A DNA stretch of 6,910 nt, taken from positions 1 through 6,910 of the forward strand of contig JAGVOV010000147.1 of NCBI GenBank assembly GCA_020052545.1. The letters run 5' to 3'. Positions 1 through 5,900 of this stretch are shown piece by piece. The notes under the pieces are model-generated. The model searched no databases. It was given only the letters and a program-made list of their open reading frames with translations, and was not told the origin of the DNA. The position numbers were made by a program, and so were the translations under genes. This DNA comes from an archaeon. Its GTDB lineage: Archaea; Nanobdellota; Nanobdellia; Woesearchaeales; JAGVOV01. Numbering within the stretch: position 1 is the stretch's first letter; every line of letters begins with the position of its first letter.

Positions 1-2
1 CA

Positions 3-173
3 GCTTTGACTGCCATAGGGAAATTATACCACACACGTGAAATATCAGATGTGCTCCAGGCGAGAGACCAGGAAAGAAGGCTGCAGAATTCTATCTATGA
101 TGCTTCAAGCAGATTTGACAGAGATATTCCCGAGACGCTCTTCAAAAAAATCAAGGATGGCCTTGACCGATGA
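3..173 (+). CDS. C-terminal end of an unidentified protein (partial, enters from the left edge)
   Basis: An open frame runs from the left edge to a TGA at 171-173 and gives 56 residues, starting ALTAIGKLYHTREISDVLQ and ending KKIKDGLDR. It is charged and looks mostly helical. I do not recognise the family. The stop codon overlaps the ATG of the glycerol-3-phosphate dehydrogenase gene in an ATGA arrangement, so the two are almost certainly co-transcribed and probably translationally coupled. This overlap and the protein-like composition are the reasons to call it real. A glycerol or sugar kinase would be a natural partner for the next gene, but nothing in these residues shows that. Coordinates begin at the first complete in-frame codon; the true start is outside the window. 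Confidence 0.6.
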   Translation, partial: ALTAIGKLYHTREISDVLQARDQERRLQNSIYDASSRFDRDIPETLFKKIKDGLDR

Positions 174-1768
174 AAGAATTCGACCTGCTAATAATTGGCG
201 GCGGCATCAACGGCTGCGGCATTGCTAGAGATGCTGCCTTGCGCGGCCTCAATGTCTGTCTTGTGGAGAAGGAAGATTTCGGTTCCGGCACCACTTCAAG
301 GAGCACAAGGCTCATCCATGGGGGACTCAGATATCTGGAGTATTTTGATTTTCCACTTGTCTTCGAGTCGCTGCAGGACAGGGAAATATTGCTCAAGACC
401 GCGCCCCATCTTGTCAGGCCGCTGTCTTTCATCATACCATTCTATAAGTATGACAAGCGCGGCCCCCTATACATAAACGCAGGCATGATCTTCTATGACC
501 TTCTTTCATTCAACAAGAGCATGCTCCATTACCTTCCATTGACAAGAAGGATGATAAACGAACTTGAGCCTGGGATGCAGCAGGAAAAGCTCAAAGGCGG
601 CGTGACTTATTATGACTGCACATGCGGATTTCCAGAAAGATTGGCGTTAGAGAATGTGATTGATGCAGTGAGCCACGGCGCTGTCGCCAAAAACCACACT
701 GAAGTTGCCTCTTTCATCATGAAAGGGAAGAAAGTCATCGGGGCCGAGGTAAAGGACAGGATTTCAGGAAAAGAGTCAGAGATTTTCGCGAAGCTCACGA
801 TAAATGCAGCAGGCACTTGGGTGGATAAGGTGCTGAATCTTTCAGGAAAGAGGCTCAGGAAAAGGATGGGCGGGACAAAAGGAACGCACATAATAGTTGA
901 GAATTTTACAGAAGCCCCGAGGCATGCGGTGTATGTTGAGACAAAGAAAGATGGCAGACCGATCTTCATATGGCCATGGTACAATAAGCAACTCATAGGC
1001 ACGACAGACGACCATTATAACGGGAGCCTCGATGATGTAAGGCCCACAAAGGAAGAGGTTGATTACCTCATAGATGAGATTAATTGGCTTTTTCCTAAAG
1101 CTCAATTGTCAGAGAGAGATGTCATACACAGCTATGCCGGAGTGAGGCCGCTCCCTAATGTAGAGAGCCTGAAGCCAGGCCAGCTCCCGAGAAAGCATTT
1201 CATTGTGGATCATGATGATGAAGGCGTCAAAAATCTCATCTCTATAGTGGGCGGAAAGATAACCACTTACAGGAACCTGTCAAGGCAGACTATAGATCTT
1301 GCCCTGAAAAAGCTAAGGAAGAAATTCAAGGCCACAGAGACAAAGACAAGGCATCTTCCTGGCGGCAATATAGCAGACATAAGAGCTTACATAATATCGC
1401 AGAGAAAGAAGCATTATGGCAATTTTGACCCGAATCTGATAGAACGCCTGATAAATCTCTATGGCACCAGATACATTGAGGTACTTAAGATAGCAGAGAA
1501 AGACAGGAAGCTTGCAGAAAATGTATGCGAGCACAACAAAGACATCAAGGCGCAGATAAAATATGCCATGGACAATGAGATGGCACTCTCAATCTCGGAT
1601 GTCTTGACCAGACGCACTGGAATTGTCGTGAGCAGATGCCAGTCAAGATGCTGCATAGGATTCACAGCAGATGCTTTGGCTAAGAAATTTGGGTGGAATG
1701 AGAAAGAGAAGAGCGCAGCGATAAAAGCCTATGTCTTAGAGCTAGACAGACTTTATTCTTTCCAGTAA
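170..1768 (+). CDS. glpD: FAD-dependent glycerol-3-phosphate dehydrogenase (GlpD/GlpA type)
   Basis: This enzyme oxidises sn-glycerol 3-phosphate to dihydroxyacetone phosphate with FAD and passes the electrons on to a quinone or another acceptor, normally at the membrane. The 532 residues match the usual length. The N-terminal Rossmann fold has the FAD motif GGGINGCG (10-17), followed by the family signature GTTSRSTRLIHGGLRYLE (40-57). YAGVRPL (322-328) and GGKITTYR (361-368) match the substrate and FAD-binding region of GlpD proteins. The C-terminal helical domain (about 395-525) contains RRTG and a CQSRCC motif (490-495), which resembles the CQGxxC end of the iron-sulfur BFD-like domain in GlpA; C453 could be a further relic. 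The start is the ATG overlapping the upstream stop. In archaea the lipid backbone is sn-glycerol 1-phosphate, so this enzyme most likely serves catabolism of glycerol or scavenged bacterial-type lipid, yielding DHAP. It could be GlpD or a GlpA-like subunit; no glpB or glpC is visible here. Confidence 0.93.
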   Translation: MKEFDLLIIGGGINGCGIARDAALRGLNVCLVEKEDFGSGTTSRSTRLIHGGLRYLEYFDFPLVFESLQDREILLKTAPHLVRPLSFIIPFYKYDKRGPLYINAGMIFYDLLSFNKSMLHYLPLTRRMINELEPGMQQEKLKGGVTYYDCTCGFPERLALENVIDAVSHGAVAKNHTEVASFIMKGKKVIGAEVKDRISGKESEIFAKLTINAAGTWVDKVLNLSGKRLRKRMGGTKGTHIIVENFTEAPRHAVYVETKKDGRPIFIWPWYNKQLIGTTDDHYNGSLDDVRPTKEEVDYLIDEINWLFPKAQLSERDVIHSYAGVRPLPNVESLKPGQLPRKHFIVDHDDEGVKNLISIVGGKITTYRNLSRQTIDLALKKLRKKFKATETKTRHLPGGNIADIRAYIISQRKKHYGNFDPNLIERLINLYGTRYIEVLKIAEKDRKLAENVCEHNKDIKAQIKYAMDNEMALSISDVLTRRTGIVVSRCQSRCCIGFTADALAKKFGWNEKEKSAAIKAYVLELDRLYSFQ

Positions 1769-1770
1769 GA

Positions 1771-1778
1771 TTTATTAA
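1771..1778 (+). promoter_or_regulatory. TATA box of the lgt transcription unit
   Basis: TTTATTAA lies immediately after the dehydrogenase stop codon, preceded by purine-rich GTAAGA as a possible BRE. Its centre is 26.5 nt upstream of the lgt ATG, the geometry of an archaeal leaderless promoter, and no Shine-Dalgarno precedes that ATG. So lgt and the prenyl synthase can be transcribed independently of glpD. Confidence 0.7.
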
Positions 1779-1800
1779 CCTAGATTGATTTCCTAACACA

Positions 1801-2577
1801 ATGTTTTATCACACAATAAACCCGGTTTTGTTGAAGCTTGGTTTTCTACAGATAAGGTATTACGGCTTTGCTTACATAATTGGCTTCGTCCTCGCTTACT
1901 TTTATCTTAAGCACGCTGCAAAACATGGCCTTGTAAAAAATCTCACAGAGAAGCTAGTTGAGGACCTTACTCTATGGATTGGGATTGCAGTTATAATGGG
2001 GGCCAGGGTTTTTGATTTCATCTTCTACAATCCTTCGGTCTTCTGGACAGATCCTTTGGAGCTCTTCAAGGTTTGGCATGGCGGCATGAGCTTCCATGGT
2101 GGCCTTATTGGCGTCGCCATAGCAGCCTATTTCTTCTCAAAGAAGCACAAGCTGAACTTATTGGAGCTTGGCGATGTATTGGTATTTCCGGCTGCCCTTG
2201 GCCTTGCTATAGGGAGGATCGCTAACTTCATCAATGGCGAGCTTTACGGGATAAAGACTTCAGTGTCATGGTGCATCGATTATTCGAAGAACACTTTTAT
2301 CCAGAATGTCCCGGAAGGCTGCAGGCATCCTTACCAGATATATGCCTCATTGTCGCATTTCGCTATTTTTGGCCTTCTTTATTTCCATAAGAGATGGAAG
2401 CGCTATAATGGGCAGTTCGTCTGGCTCTTCATCTATTACTATGGCCTCTTCAGGTTCCTCCTTGACTTCTACAGGGAAGACCCAAGATGGCTTGGCATCA
2501 GCATGGGGCAATTCCTGAGCCTTGCCATGTTTGCTCTCGGCCTTGTAATGCTGATAAGGAATAGAAAAAGAAAATGA
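1801..2577 (+). CDS. lgt: Prolipoprotein diacylglyceryl transferase (Lgt)
   Basis: Lgt transfers a diacylglyceryl group from phosphatidylglycerol to the lipobox cysteine of secreted prolipoproteins, the first step of bacterial lipoprotein maturation. It is an integral membrane protein; several hydrophobic segments are visible here. The 258 residues carry all the hallmarks: IRYYGFAYIIGF (18-29, with the conserved Tyr), HGGMSFHGGLIG (93-104, H99 matching E. coli H103), GRIANFINGELYG (138-150, matching E. coli R143, N146, E151 and G154), CRHPYQIY (174-181), and YGLFRFLLDFYREDP (214-228, Y214 and R218 matching Y235 and R239). D222 stands where E. coli has E243, a conservative change. The start is set by a TATA box 26.5 nt upstream. 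The stop overlaps the ATG of the prenyl synthase gene (ATGA), so the two are coupled. Lgt is a bacterial family. In an archaeal cell the donor would presumably be an ether lipid such as archaetidylglycerol; that is inference. Confidence 0.96.
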   Translation: MFYHTINPVLLKLGFLQIRYYGFAYIIGFVLAYFYLKHAAKHGLVKNLTEKLVEDLTLWIGIAVIMGARVFDFIFYNPSVFWTDPLELFKVWHGGMSFHGGLIGVAIAAYFFSKKHKLNLLELGDVLVFPAALGLAIGRIANFINGELYGIKTSVSWCIDYSKNTFIQNVPEGCRHPYQIYASLSHFAIFGLLYFHKRWKRYNGQFVWLFIYYYGLFRFLLDFYREDPRWLGISMGQFLSLAMFALGLVMLIRNRKRK

Positions 2578-3623
2578 ATCTCAATGATTTCGTTAGGTAC
2601 AGGAGAAAGATAGACGCTGAGCTGAGAACTTTCCTGAAGCAGAGAAGGCATAGCCACCTCGACCTATTTACTAAATTTGTGCTTGAGGAACTTGATAGCT
2701 TTATCCTGCGCGATGGCAAAAGATTGAGGCCAATACTTGTTTTGCTGGGCCATAGTATATGTTCAAAAACAGATTCAATTCCAAAAAATATTTTTAAAGC
2801 AGCTATTTCAATAGAGCTTCTGCATGACTTTCTCCTTGTCCACGATGACATCATTGATGAGTCTGACTTGAGGCGGGGCTCTCCAACACTTCACAGGCTT
2901 GTGGAAAAAGACCTCGATTCTGGTAGGAGAGGGAAGCTTGGCAAGGACATAGCTCTTATAGCGGGCGACATCCTTTTTTCATATTCATTCAGCGCAATAG
3001 AAGAATCTGTGAAAGAAGGGAAAAAGAAGAAGGAGATATTCAAAATCTTCAACAAAGCCATAACAGAGACATGCATAGGCGAGATACAGGACATATTCTT
3101 GTCATCAAAATCCATAAATGATGTGAGTGAAAGTACTGTGGACAGATTCAACTCGGTCAAGACGACTTATTACACAATAGAAGCGCCGTTGAAGATCGGC
3201 GCTATAATGGCCGACGCTTCAGCAAAGCAGCTCGAGGACATAGAAGCAATCTCCAAGCCCCTTGGCCAGGCATTTCAGCTGAAAGATGATCTTATCGGCC
3301 TTTTTGGCGACGAGAAAGAGATAGGGAAATCTGTGACATCAGATGTTGCCGAAGGAAAAAAGACGCTGCCGATTGTTGTGGCTTACAGGAAGGCTTCAAA
3401 GGCTGAGAAGGATTTTATCAGAAACTGTTTAGGGAAAAACAGCATCGGCAAAGACGATTTCACAAAATTGAAGAAGCTCGTGGAAAGGCTCGGTGCAAAG
3501 GATTATTCTTACAAAAAACTGAGTGGTTTGGTTGATAAAGGGAATACTAAAATCAGGAAATCGGGCTTTAGTCAAGAACATAAGAGAATTCTTCTTCAAT
3601 TATCAGACAAATGGTTCAGATAA
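2574..3623 (+). CDS. Geranylgeranyl diphosphate synthase (short-chain trans-prenyl synthase)
   Basis: This enzyme condenses isopentenyl diphosphate with allylic diphosphates; the C20 product GGPP supplies the side chains of archaeal membrane lipids. The 349 residues show the family motifs in order: GKRLRP (48-53), the first aspartate-rich motif DDIIDESDLRRG (91-102), KTTYYTIEAPL (196-206), and the second aspartate-rich motif DDLIGLFGDEKEIGK (238-252) followed by EGKKTLP (260-266). The residue five positions before the first DD is F86, in HDFLLVHDD. An aromatic residue at this position is the chain-length stop of archaeal type I GGPP synthases (Phe77 in the Sulfolobus enzyme). GGPP is therefore the likeliest product, with farnesyl diphosphate possible. 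The ATG overlaps the lgt stop by four bases, so it is translated from the same message. It ends 15 nt from a convergent gene, with no clear terminator in the gap. Confidence 0.92.
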   Translation: MNLNDFVRYRRKIDAELRTFLKQRRHSHLDLFTKFVLEELDSFILRDGKRLRPILVLLGHSICSKTDSIPKNIFKAAISIELLHDFLLVHDDIIDESDLRRGSPTLHRLVEKDLDSGRRGKLGKDIALIAGDILFSYSFSAIEESVKEGKKKKEIFKIFNKAITETCIGEIQDIFLSSKSINDVSESTVDRFNSVKTTYYTIEAPLKIGAIMADASAKQLEDIEAISKPLGQAFQLKDDLIGLFGDEKEIGKSVTSDVAEGKKTLPIVVAYRKASKAEKDFIRNCLGKNSIGKDDFTKLKKLVERLGAKDYSYKKLSGLVDKGNTKIRKSGFSQEHKRILLQLSDKWFR

Positions 3624-3638
3624 CCCATAAACCTAAAC

Positions 3639-4298
3639 TCATTTGTTCTGCTCTAATAGCTGCTTAGTCACCTTGAAAGCTTTCCCCATGTCGTCTTCTG
3701 CGACAACAAGGGTCAATTCAGTCCAGGTGCTGACTATCTCAAAGATGTTGATGTTCTCCCAGATGAAGGCGCGAGTGGCGACATAGAAAAGGCCCATAGT
3801 CTCTGCGCTCTGCGTCGGGATCCTTATGGTGATGCTGCCTAATCCACCAATAGTCTTGAGCAGCTTTTCCTTCTCAAAGAGCTTCGTTATTTTTTGCCTG
3901 TGCTTCTGGTTCGCTATGACTGTGACCTCATGTATCCCTGTCGTTATGGTCAAAAAATCTCCTTTTTCCATATCGATAAAATCATAAAGCTTCTTTATGT
4001 TGTTGAAGACGCTCTGGCTTTTCCTTACTGTAAACTCAAAAAGGTCCGATTTTACTGTGATGTCGCTGTCCTTGTCGAATCTTGCCGCGCTTATGTGGCT
4101 TTTCTCGAGCTTTTCGGACAATCTCCTTAAAGCCATCATCACAGCGCTTGTCTTCACTTTCTTCTTGAGCTCTTTCTCTATGTCTGGCTGCATGCTTTCC
4201 GCAAGAGCGCCATAATTTATGATCCCCTTTGCCAACGCTTCTTGAAGGAAAGGCTTCTCTTCTATTATCTTCTCCGCCAGATGTGCTATTGTCACCAT
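3639..4298 (-). CDS. ACT-domain regulatory protein of archaeal type
   Basis: This 219-residue protein has three parts: a helical N-terminus (1-66), with IINYGALAESM and MALRRLSEKL suggesting a helix-turn-helix-like or dimerising unit; a beta-alpha region (about 80-145); and a C-terminal region (about 152-217) in which GGLGSITIRIP, YVATRAFIWENINIFEIVSTWTE and LTLVVAEDD follow the ACT fold as seen in aspartate kinases. ACT domains bind small ligands, often amino acids. The likely role is a predicted regulator of amino-acid metabolism; target and ligand are unknown. No kinase or other catalytic domain is present. A TATA box (TTTATAAA, 4321-4328) with BRE-like AACAAAG lies 26.5 nt upstream of the start, so the mRNA is probably leaderless. 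The gene is convergent with the prenyl synthase and divergent from the next gene. Confidence 0.65.
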   Translation of the reverse strand: MVTIAHLAEKIIEEKPFLQEALAKGIINYGALAESMQPDIEKELKKKVKTSAVMMALRRLSEKLEKSHISAARFDKDSDITVKSDLFEFTVRKSQSVFNNIKKLYDFIDMEKGDFLTITTGIHEVTVIANQKHRQKITKLFEKEKLLKTIGGLGSITIRIPTQSAETMGLFYVATRAFIWENINIFEIVSTWTELTLVVAEDDMGKAFKVTKQLLEQNK

Positions 4299-4320
4299 GA
4301 TGTTCGGGATATAATGCTGG

Positions 4321-4328
4321 TTTATAAA
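4321..4328. promoter_or_regulatory. Palindromic TATA box between divergent genes
   Basis: TTTATAAA is self-complementary. Its centre is 26.5 nt from the minus-strand ACT gene start (4298) and 25.5 nt from the ATG at 4350 on the plus strand. The BRE-like sequence AACAAAG flanks it on the minus-strand side only, so its main direction is probably minus. It may work in both directions. Confidence 0.65.
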
Positions 4329-4352
4329 CTTTGTTAAAATAATAACATTATG

Positions 4353-4360
4353 TTTATATC
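4353..4360 (+). promoter_or_regulatory. Possible TATA box for the start at 4383
   Basis: TTTATATC sits 26.5 nt (centre to A of ATG) upstream of the second in-frame ATG at 4383, the same spacing as four other promoters in this window. If it is the true box, the following gene starts at 4383 and this sequence is not coding. Confidence 0.45.
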
Positions 4361-4382
4361 ATCGGCAGCTTCCCCAAATAGG

Positions 4383-4667
4383 ATGTCAGGAAGCTATAGT
4401 CTAGCGGTTATCAAGAATGATATTTATGCCATTGCGCTCTACAATGGCGATCCTAAGCAGCAGACGATTGTTCCTGTCCCTACAGAAGCGCTTGAATTCT
4501 TTGGGCTGCAGAGGATGAAAGACACTTTCTCGATGGGCTTGCCAAAGATAGGCGACAACAAAGGCTCGGTGCTTGAGGAGCGCGATGGCACATTTTTTGT
4601 CACAAGGCCTGAGCTCAGGAACATGATGTACGGCTACTTAGTTCTGTCACAAGGGCCATCCATCTAG
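4383..4667 (+). CDS. Unrecognised small protein
   Basis: I do not recognise this family. From the ATG at 4383 it has 94 residues. An in-frame ATG at 4350 would add MFISSAASPNR to the N-terminus (105 residues), with the palindromic TATA box 25.5 nt upstream. I prefer 4383 because its TATA box fits the 26.5-nt spacing of the other genes here, but either start is possible and neither has a Shine-Dalgarno. The protein starts MSGSYSLAVIKNDIYAIALY, with alternating hydrophobic residues like paired beta strands. IVPVPTEALEFFGLQRMKDTF, GLPKIGDNKGSVLEERDGTFF and MYGYLVLSQGPSI follow. It has no cysteines, signal peptide or membrane span, so it is likely a small cytoplasmic, beta-rich protein. It stands between two regulators and ends 9 nt before the TATA box of the HxlR gene. 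Codon usage resembles the neighbours, which supports a real gene. Confidence 0.6.
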   Translation: MSGSYSLAVIKNDIYAIALYNGDPKQQTIVPVPTEALEFFGLQRMKDTFSMGLPKIGDNKGSVLEERDGTFFVTRPELRNMMYGYLVLSQGPSI

Positions 4668-4676
4668 TGCATAAAG

Positions 4677-4684
4677 TTTATAAA
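4677..4684 (+). promoter_or_regulatory. TATA box of the HxlR-family gene
   Basis: TTTATAAA is preceded by BRE-like ATAAAG. Its centre is 26.5 nt upstream of the ATG at 4707, and no Shine-Dalgarno lies between. The core AAAGTTTATAAA is identical to the minus-strand promoter of the ACT gene. Confidence 0.75.
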
Positions 4685-4706
4685 GCAAATTAGCCTATCT
4701 GGCATT

Positions 4707-5039
4707 ATGAAACAGGAGTTAAGGGCAATAGGCATAAGCGATTCTGCCGAGAAGGCGATAAAGCTCTTCGGCATGAAATGGACGCTTCTTATACTCAGGA
4801 AGATATTCGCCAGAGAAGGCAACGTGAGATATAATGAGCTGCTCAAGTCCATCAAAGGCATCAATCCCAAGATACTGAGCAAAAGGCTGAAGCAGCTTGA
4901 GGATTTTGGGATAATAAAGAGAGAGGTATTTCTTGAAGTGCCGGTGAAAGTTGAATATTCTTTCACTGAATCTGGAGAGGATCTGACAGAGCTCTTTGCG
5001 GCAATAGATGGCTGGAGCTCAAGATGGGTCAGGAACTAG
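4707..5039 (+). CDS. HxlR-family winged-helix transcriptional regulator
   Basis: This is a 110-residue, single-domain DNA-binding protein of the HxlR (MarR-like) family, which act as dimers on nearby genes. The family pattern is clear: SAEKAIKLFGMKWTLLILRKI (13-33), RYNELLKSIKGINPKILSKRLKQLEDFGII (41-70, recognition helix within NPKILSKRLKQLE), then the wing and C-terminal helix KREVFLEVPVKVEYSFTESGEDL (71-93). Bacterial relatives often begin this domain with a redox-sensing cysteine (C-P-V-E before the KWT helix). Here the aligned residues are D-S-A-E and the whole protein has no cysteine, so thiol sensing by that route is excluded. The target is unknown. It has its own leaderless promoter and is convergent with the TrmB gene, with a 12-nt gap. 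The adjacent small protein gene upstream is a candidate functional partner. Confidence 0.9.
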   Translation: MKQELRAIGISDSAEKAIKLFGMKWTLLILRKIFAREGNVRYNELLKSIKGINPKILSKRLKQLEDFGIIKREVFLEVPVKVEYSFTESGEDLTELFAAIDGWSSRWVRN

Positions 5040-5051
5040 CCGCTTAATTAA

Positions 5052-5798
5052 TCATTCTAAAGGCTCTTTCCAGAAATAGTAAAAGTACTTCATGAAGCTT
5101 TCTCTTATCTCAGGCGATTCAAGAACAAATGCGAAGCTCTGCTCTTTCCAGAGGACTTGCGCTACCTTGTCGCCAAAGATTATTATTACCATGGGAGACC
5201 GAAGCTCCTTAGGCAGTTCGCAATATTTGTAGTAATTTTTTCTGTGCTTCTCCTTGTCCTTGGGATTAAAATCTTCAAGATAAGTTCCATAATCGACAAG
5301 GTCATGCATGATATGCTTCTTTTCAGCTCTTTTTTTCATCCAGCCCTTGAACCATGTCTTCAATGGCGATCTTTCAACACCAGAATTTCCGCCGATCCAG
5401 AATGATTCTTTATAATTCAAGGCTTCATTCAGCAGGCTTTTCATCGCTTCAGTGCCCCTGTATATCTCAGCCCTGATTTCAGGCTTTGCCGCATCAAATA
5501 AGCCGATTATTTGTGGAATATCTTGCTTCAATTTTATGAGCGCTTCTTCTTTCCTGGTTATCTCTTCAGCTATCTTATTTGGGTGTGTGCATTGGTATGT
5601 TTTCTTGCCTTTCTCTACAGTGTAGCTTATAAAACCTTTTTCAATCAGCTTGTTCAATATGTCATAGATGTTCCTTCTTTCTATCCCAGTCTTCTCCTGT
5701 ATTTTGTTTAAGGTAGAAATTCCAAGTTCCAGGACTGCAGAATACACTGCTATCTGGCCGTCACTAAGGCCAAGCTCCTTCAGATTGTCAAGTCTCAT
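5052..5798 (-). CDS. TrmB-family transcriptional regulator
   Basis: TrmB-family proteins are mainly archaeal regulators, many of which sense sugars or other metabolites. The N-terminal winged helix (about 3-75) reads LKELGLSDGQIAVYSAVLELG, then ERRNIYDILNKLIEKGFIS as recognition helix and wing, and ends KTYQCTHPNKI. A charged helix (about 74-100) probably forms a dimer coiled coil. The C-terminal domain (about 108-245) starts EIYRGTEAMKSLLNEALN and ends with PMVIIIFGDKVAQVLW and SPEIRESFMKYFYYFWK, as in other TrmB-type effector domains. The maltose-binding extension of true TrmB is absent (248 residues), so the ligand is unknown. A TATA box (5821-5828, TTTATATA on the minus strand) lies 26.5 nt upstream of the start. 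Just beyond it is an inverted repeat that could be its own operator, shared with the divergent exported-protein gene. Confidence 0.88.
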   Translation of the reverse strand: MRLDNLKELGLSDGQIAVYSAVLELGISTLNKIQEKTGIERRNIYDILNKLIEKGFISYTVEKGKKTYQCTHPNKIAEEITRKEEALIKLKQDIPQIIGLFDAAKPEIRAEIYRGTEAMKSLLNEALNYKESFWIGGNSGVERSPLKTWFKGWMKKRAEKKHIMHDLVDYGTYLEDFNPKDKEKHRKNYYKYCELPKELRSPMVIIIFGDKVAQVLWKEQSFAFVLESPEIRESFMKYFYYFWKEPLE

Positions 5799-5820
5799 GG
5801 CCTCTATAAACCTCTTTAAG

Positions 5821-5828
5821 TATATAAA
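5821..5828 (-). promoter_or_regulatory. TATA box of the TrmB-family gene
   Basis: On the minus strand this reads TTTATATA, centred 26.5 nt upstream of the ATG at 5798. There is no room or sequence for a Shine-Dalgarno, so the transcript is probably leaderless. Confidence 0.7.
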
Positions 5829-5833
5829 TAATA

Positions 5834-5851
5834 TGGTATCTTACAATACCA
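5834..5851. promoter_or_regulatory. Inverted repeat, candidate operator between divergent promoters
   Basis: TGGTAT-CTTACA-ATACCA is a perfect 6-bp inverted repeat with a 6-nt spacer. It abuts the TATA/BRE region of the TrmB gene on one side and that of the exported-protein gene on the other. A dimeric regulator bound here could repress or activate both. The TrmB-family protein encoded next to it is the obvious candidate by position; binding is inference. Confidence 0.5.
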
Positions 5852-5855
5852 CAAA

Positions 5856-5863
5856 TATATTAA
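5856..5863 (+). promoter_or_regulatory. TATA box of the exported-protein gene
   Basis: TATATTAA lies within AAATATATTAAT, with ACCACAA before it as a possible BRE. Transcription would start near 5885-5886, giving a leader of about 15 nt that holds a Shine-Dalgarno, unlike the leaderless genes nearby. Confidence 0.5.
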
Positions 5864-5890
5864 TACAAATACTACTACATAGTGGTTAAG

Positions 5891-5896
5891 GGTGAT
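5891..5896 (+). promoter_or_regulatory. Shine-Dalgarno that sets the start at 5901
   Basis: GGTGAT matches the end of the canonical GGAGGTGAT and sits 4 nt before the ATG at 5901. It overlaps the alternative GTG at 5892, which argues against that GTG as the start. Confidence 0.6.
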
Positions 5897-5900
5897 ATGG

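Noticed and set aside
610..1105. Two long minus-strand open frames opposite glpD
   Set aside because: They are antisense shadows of a gene with clear family motifs and have no start signals.
2498..2854. 118-residue minus-strand open frame across the lgt/prenyl synthase junction
   Set aside because: It overlaps two strongly identified genes and shows serine- and leucine-rich shadow composition.
5892..5894. GTG as start of the exported protein
   Set aside because: It lies within the GGTGAT Shine-Dalgarno; the ATG at 5901 has correct spacing and a normal signal peptide start.
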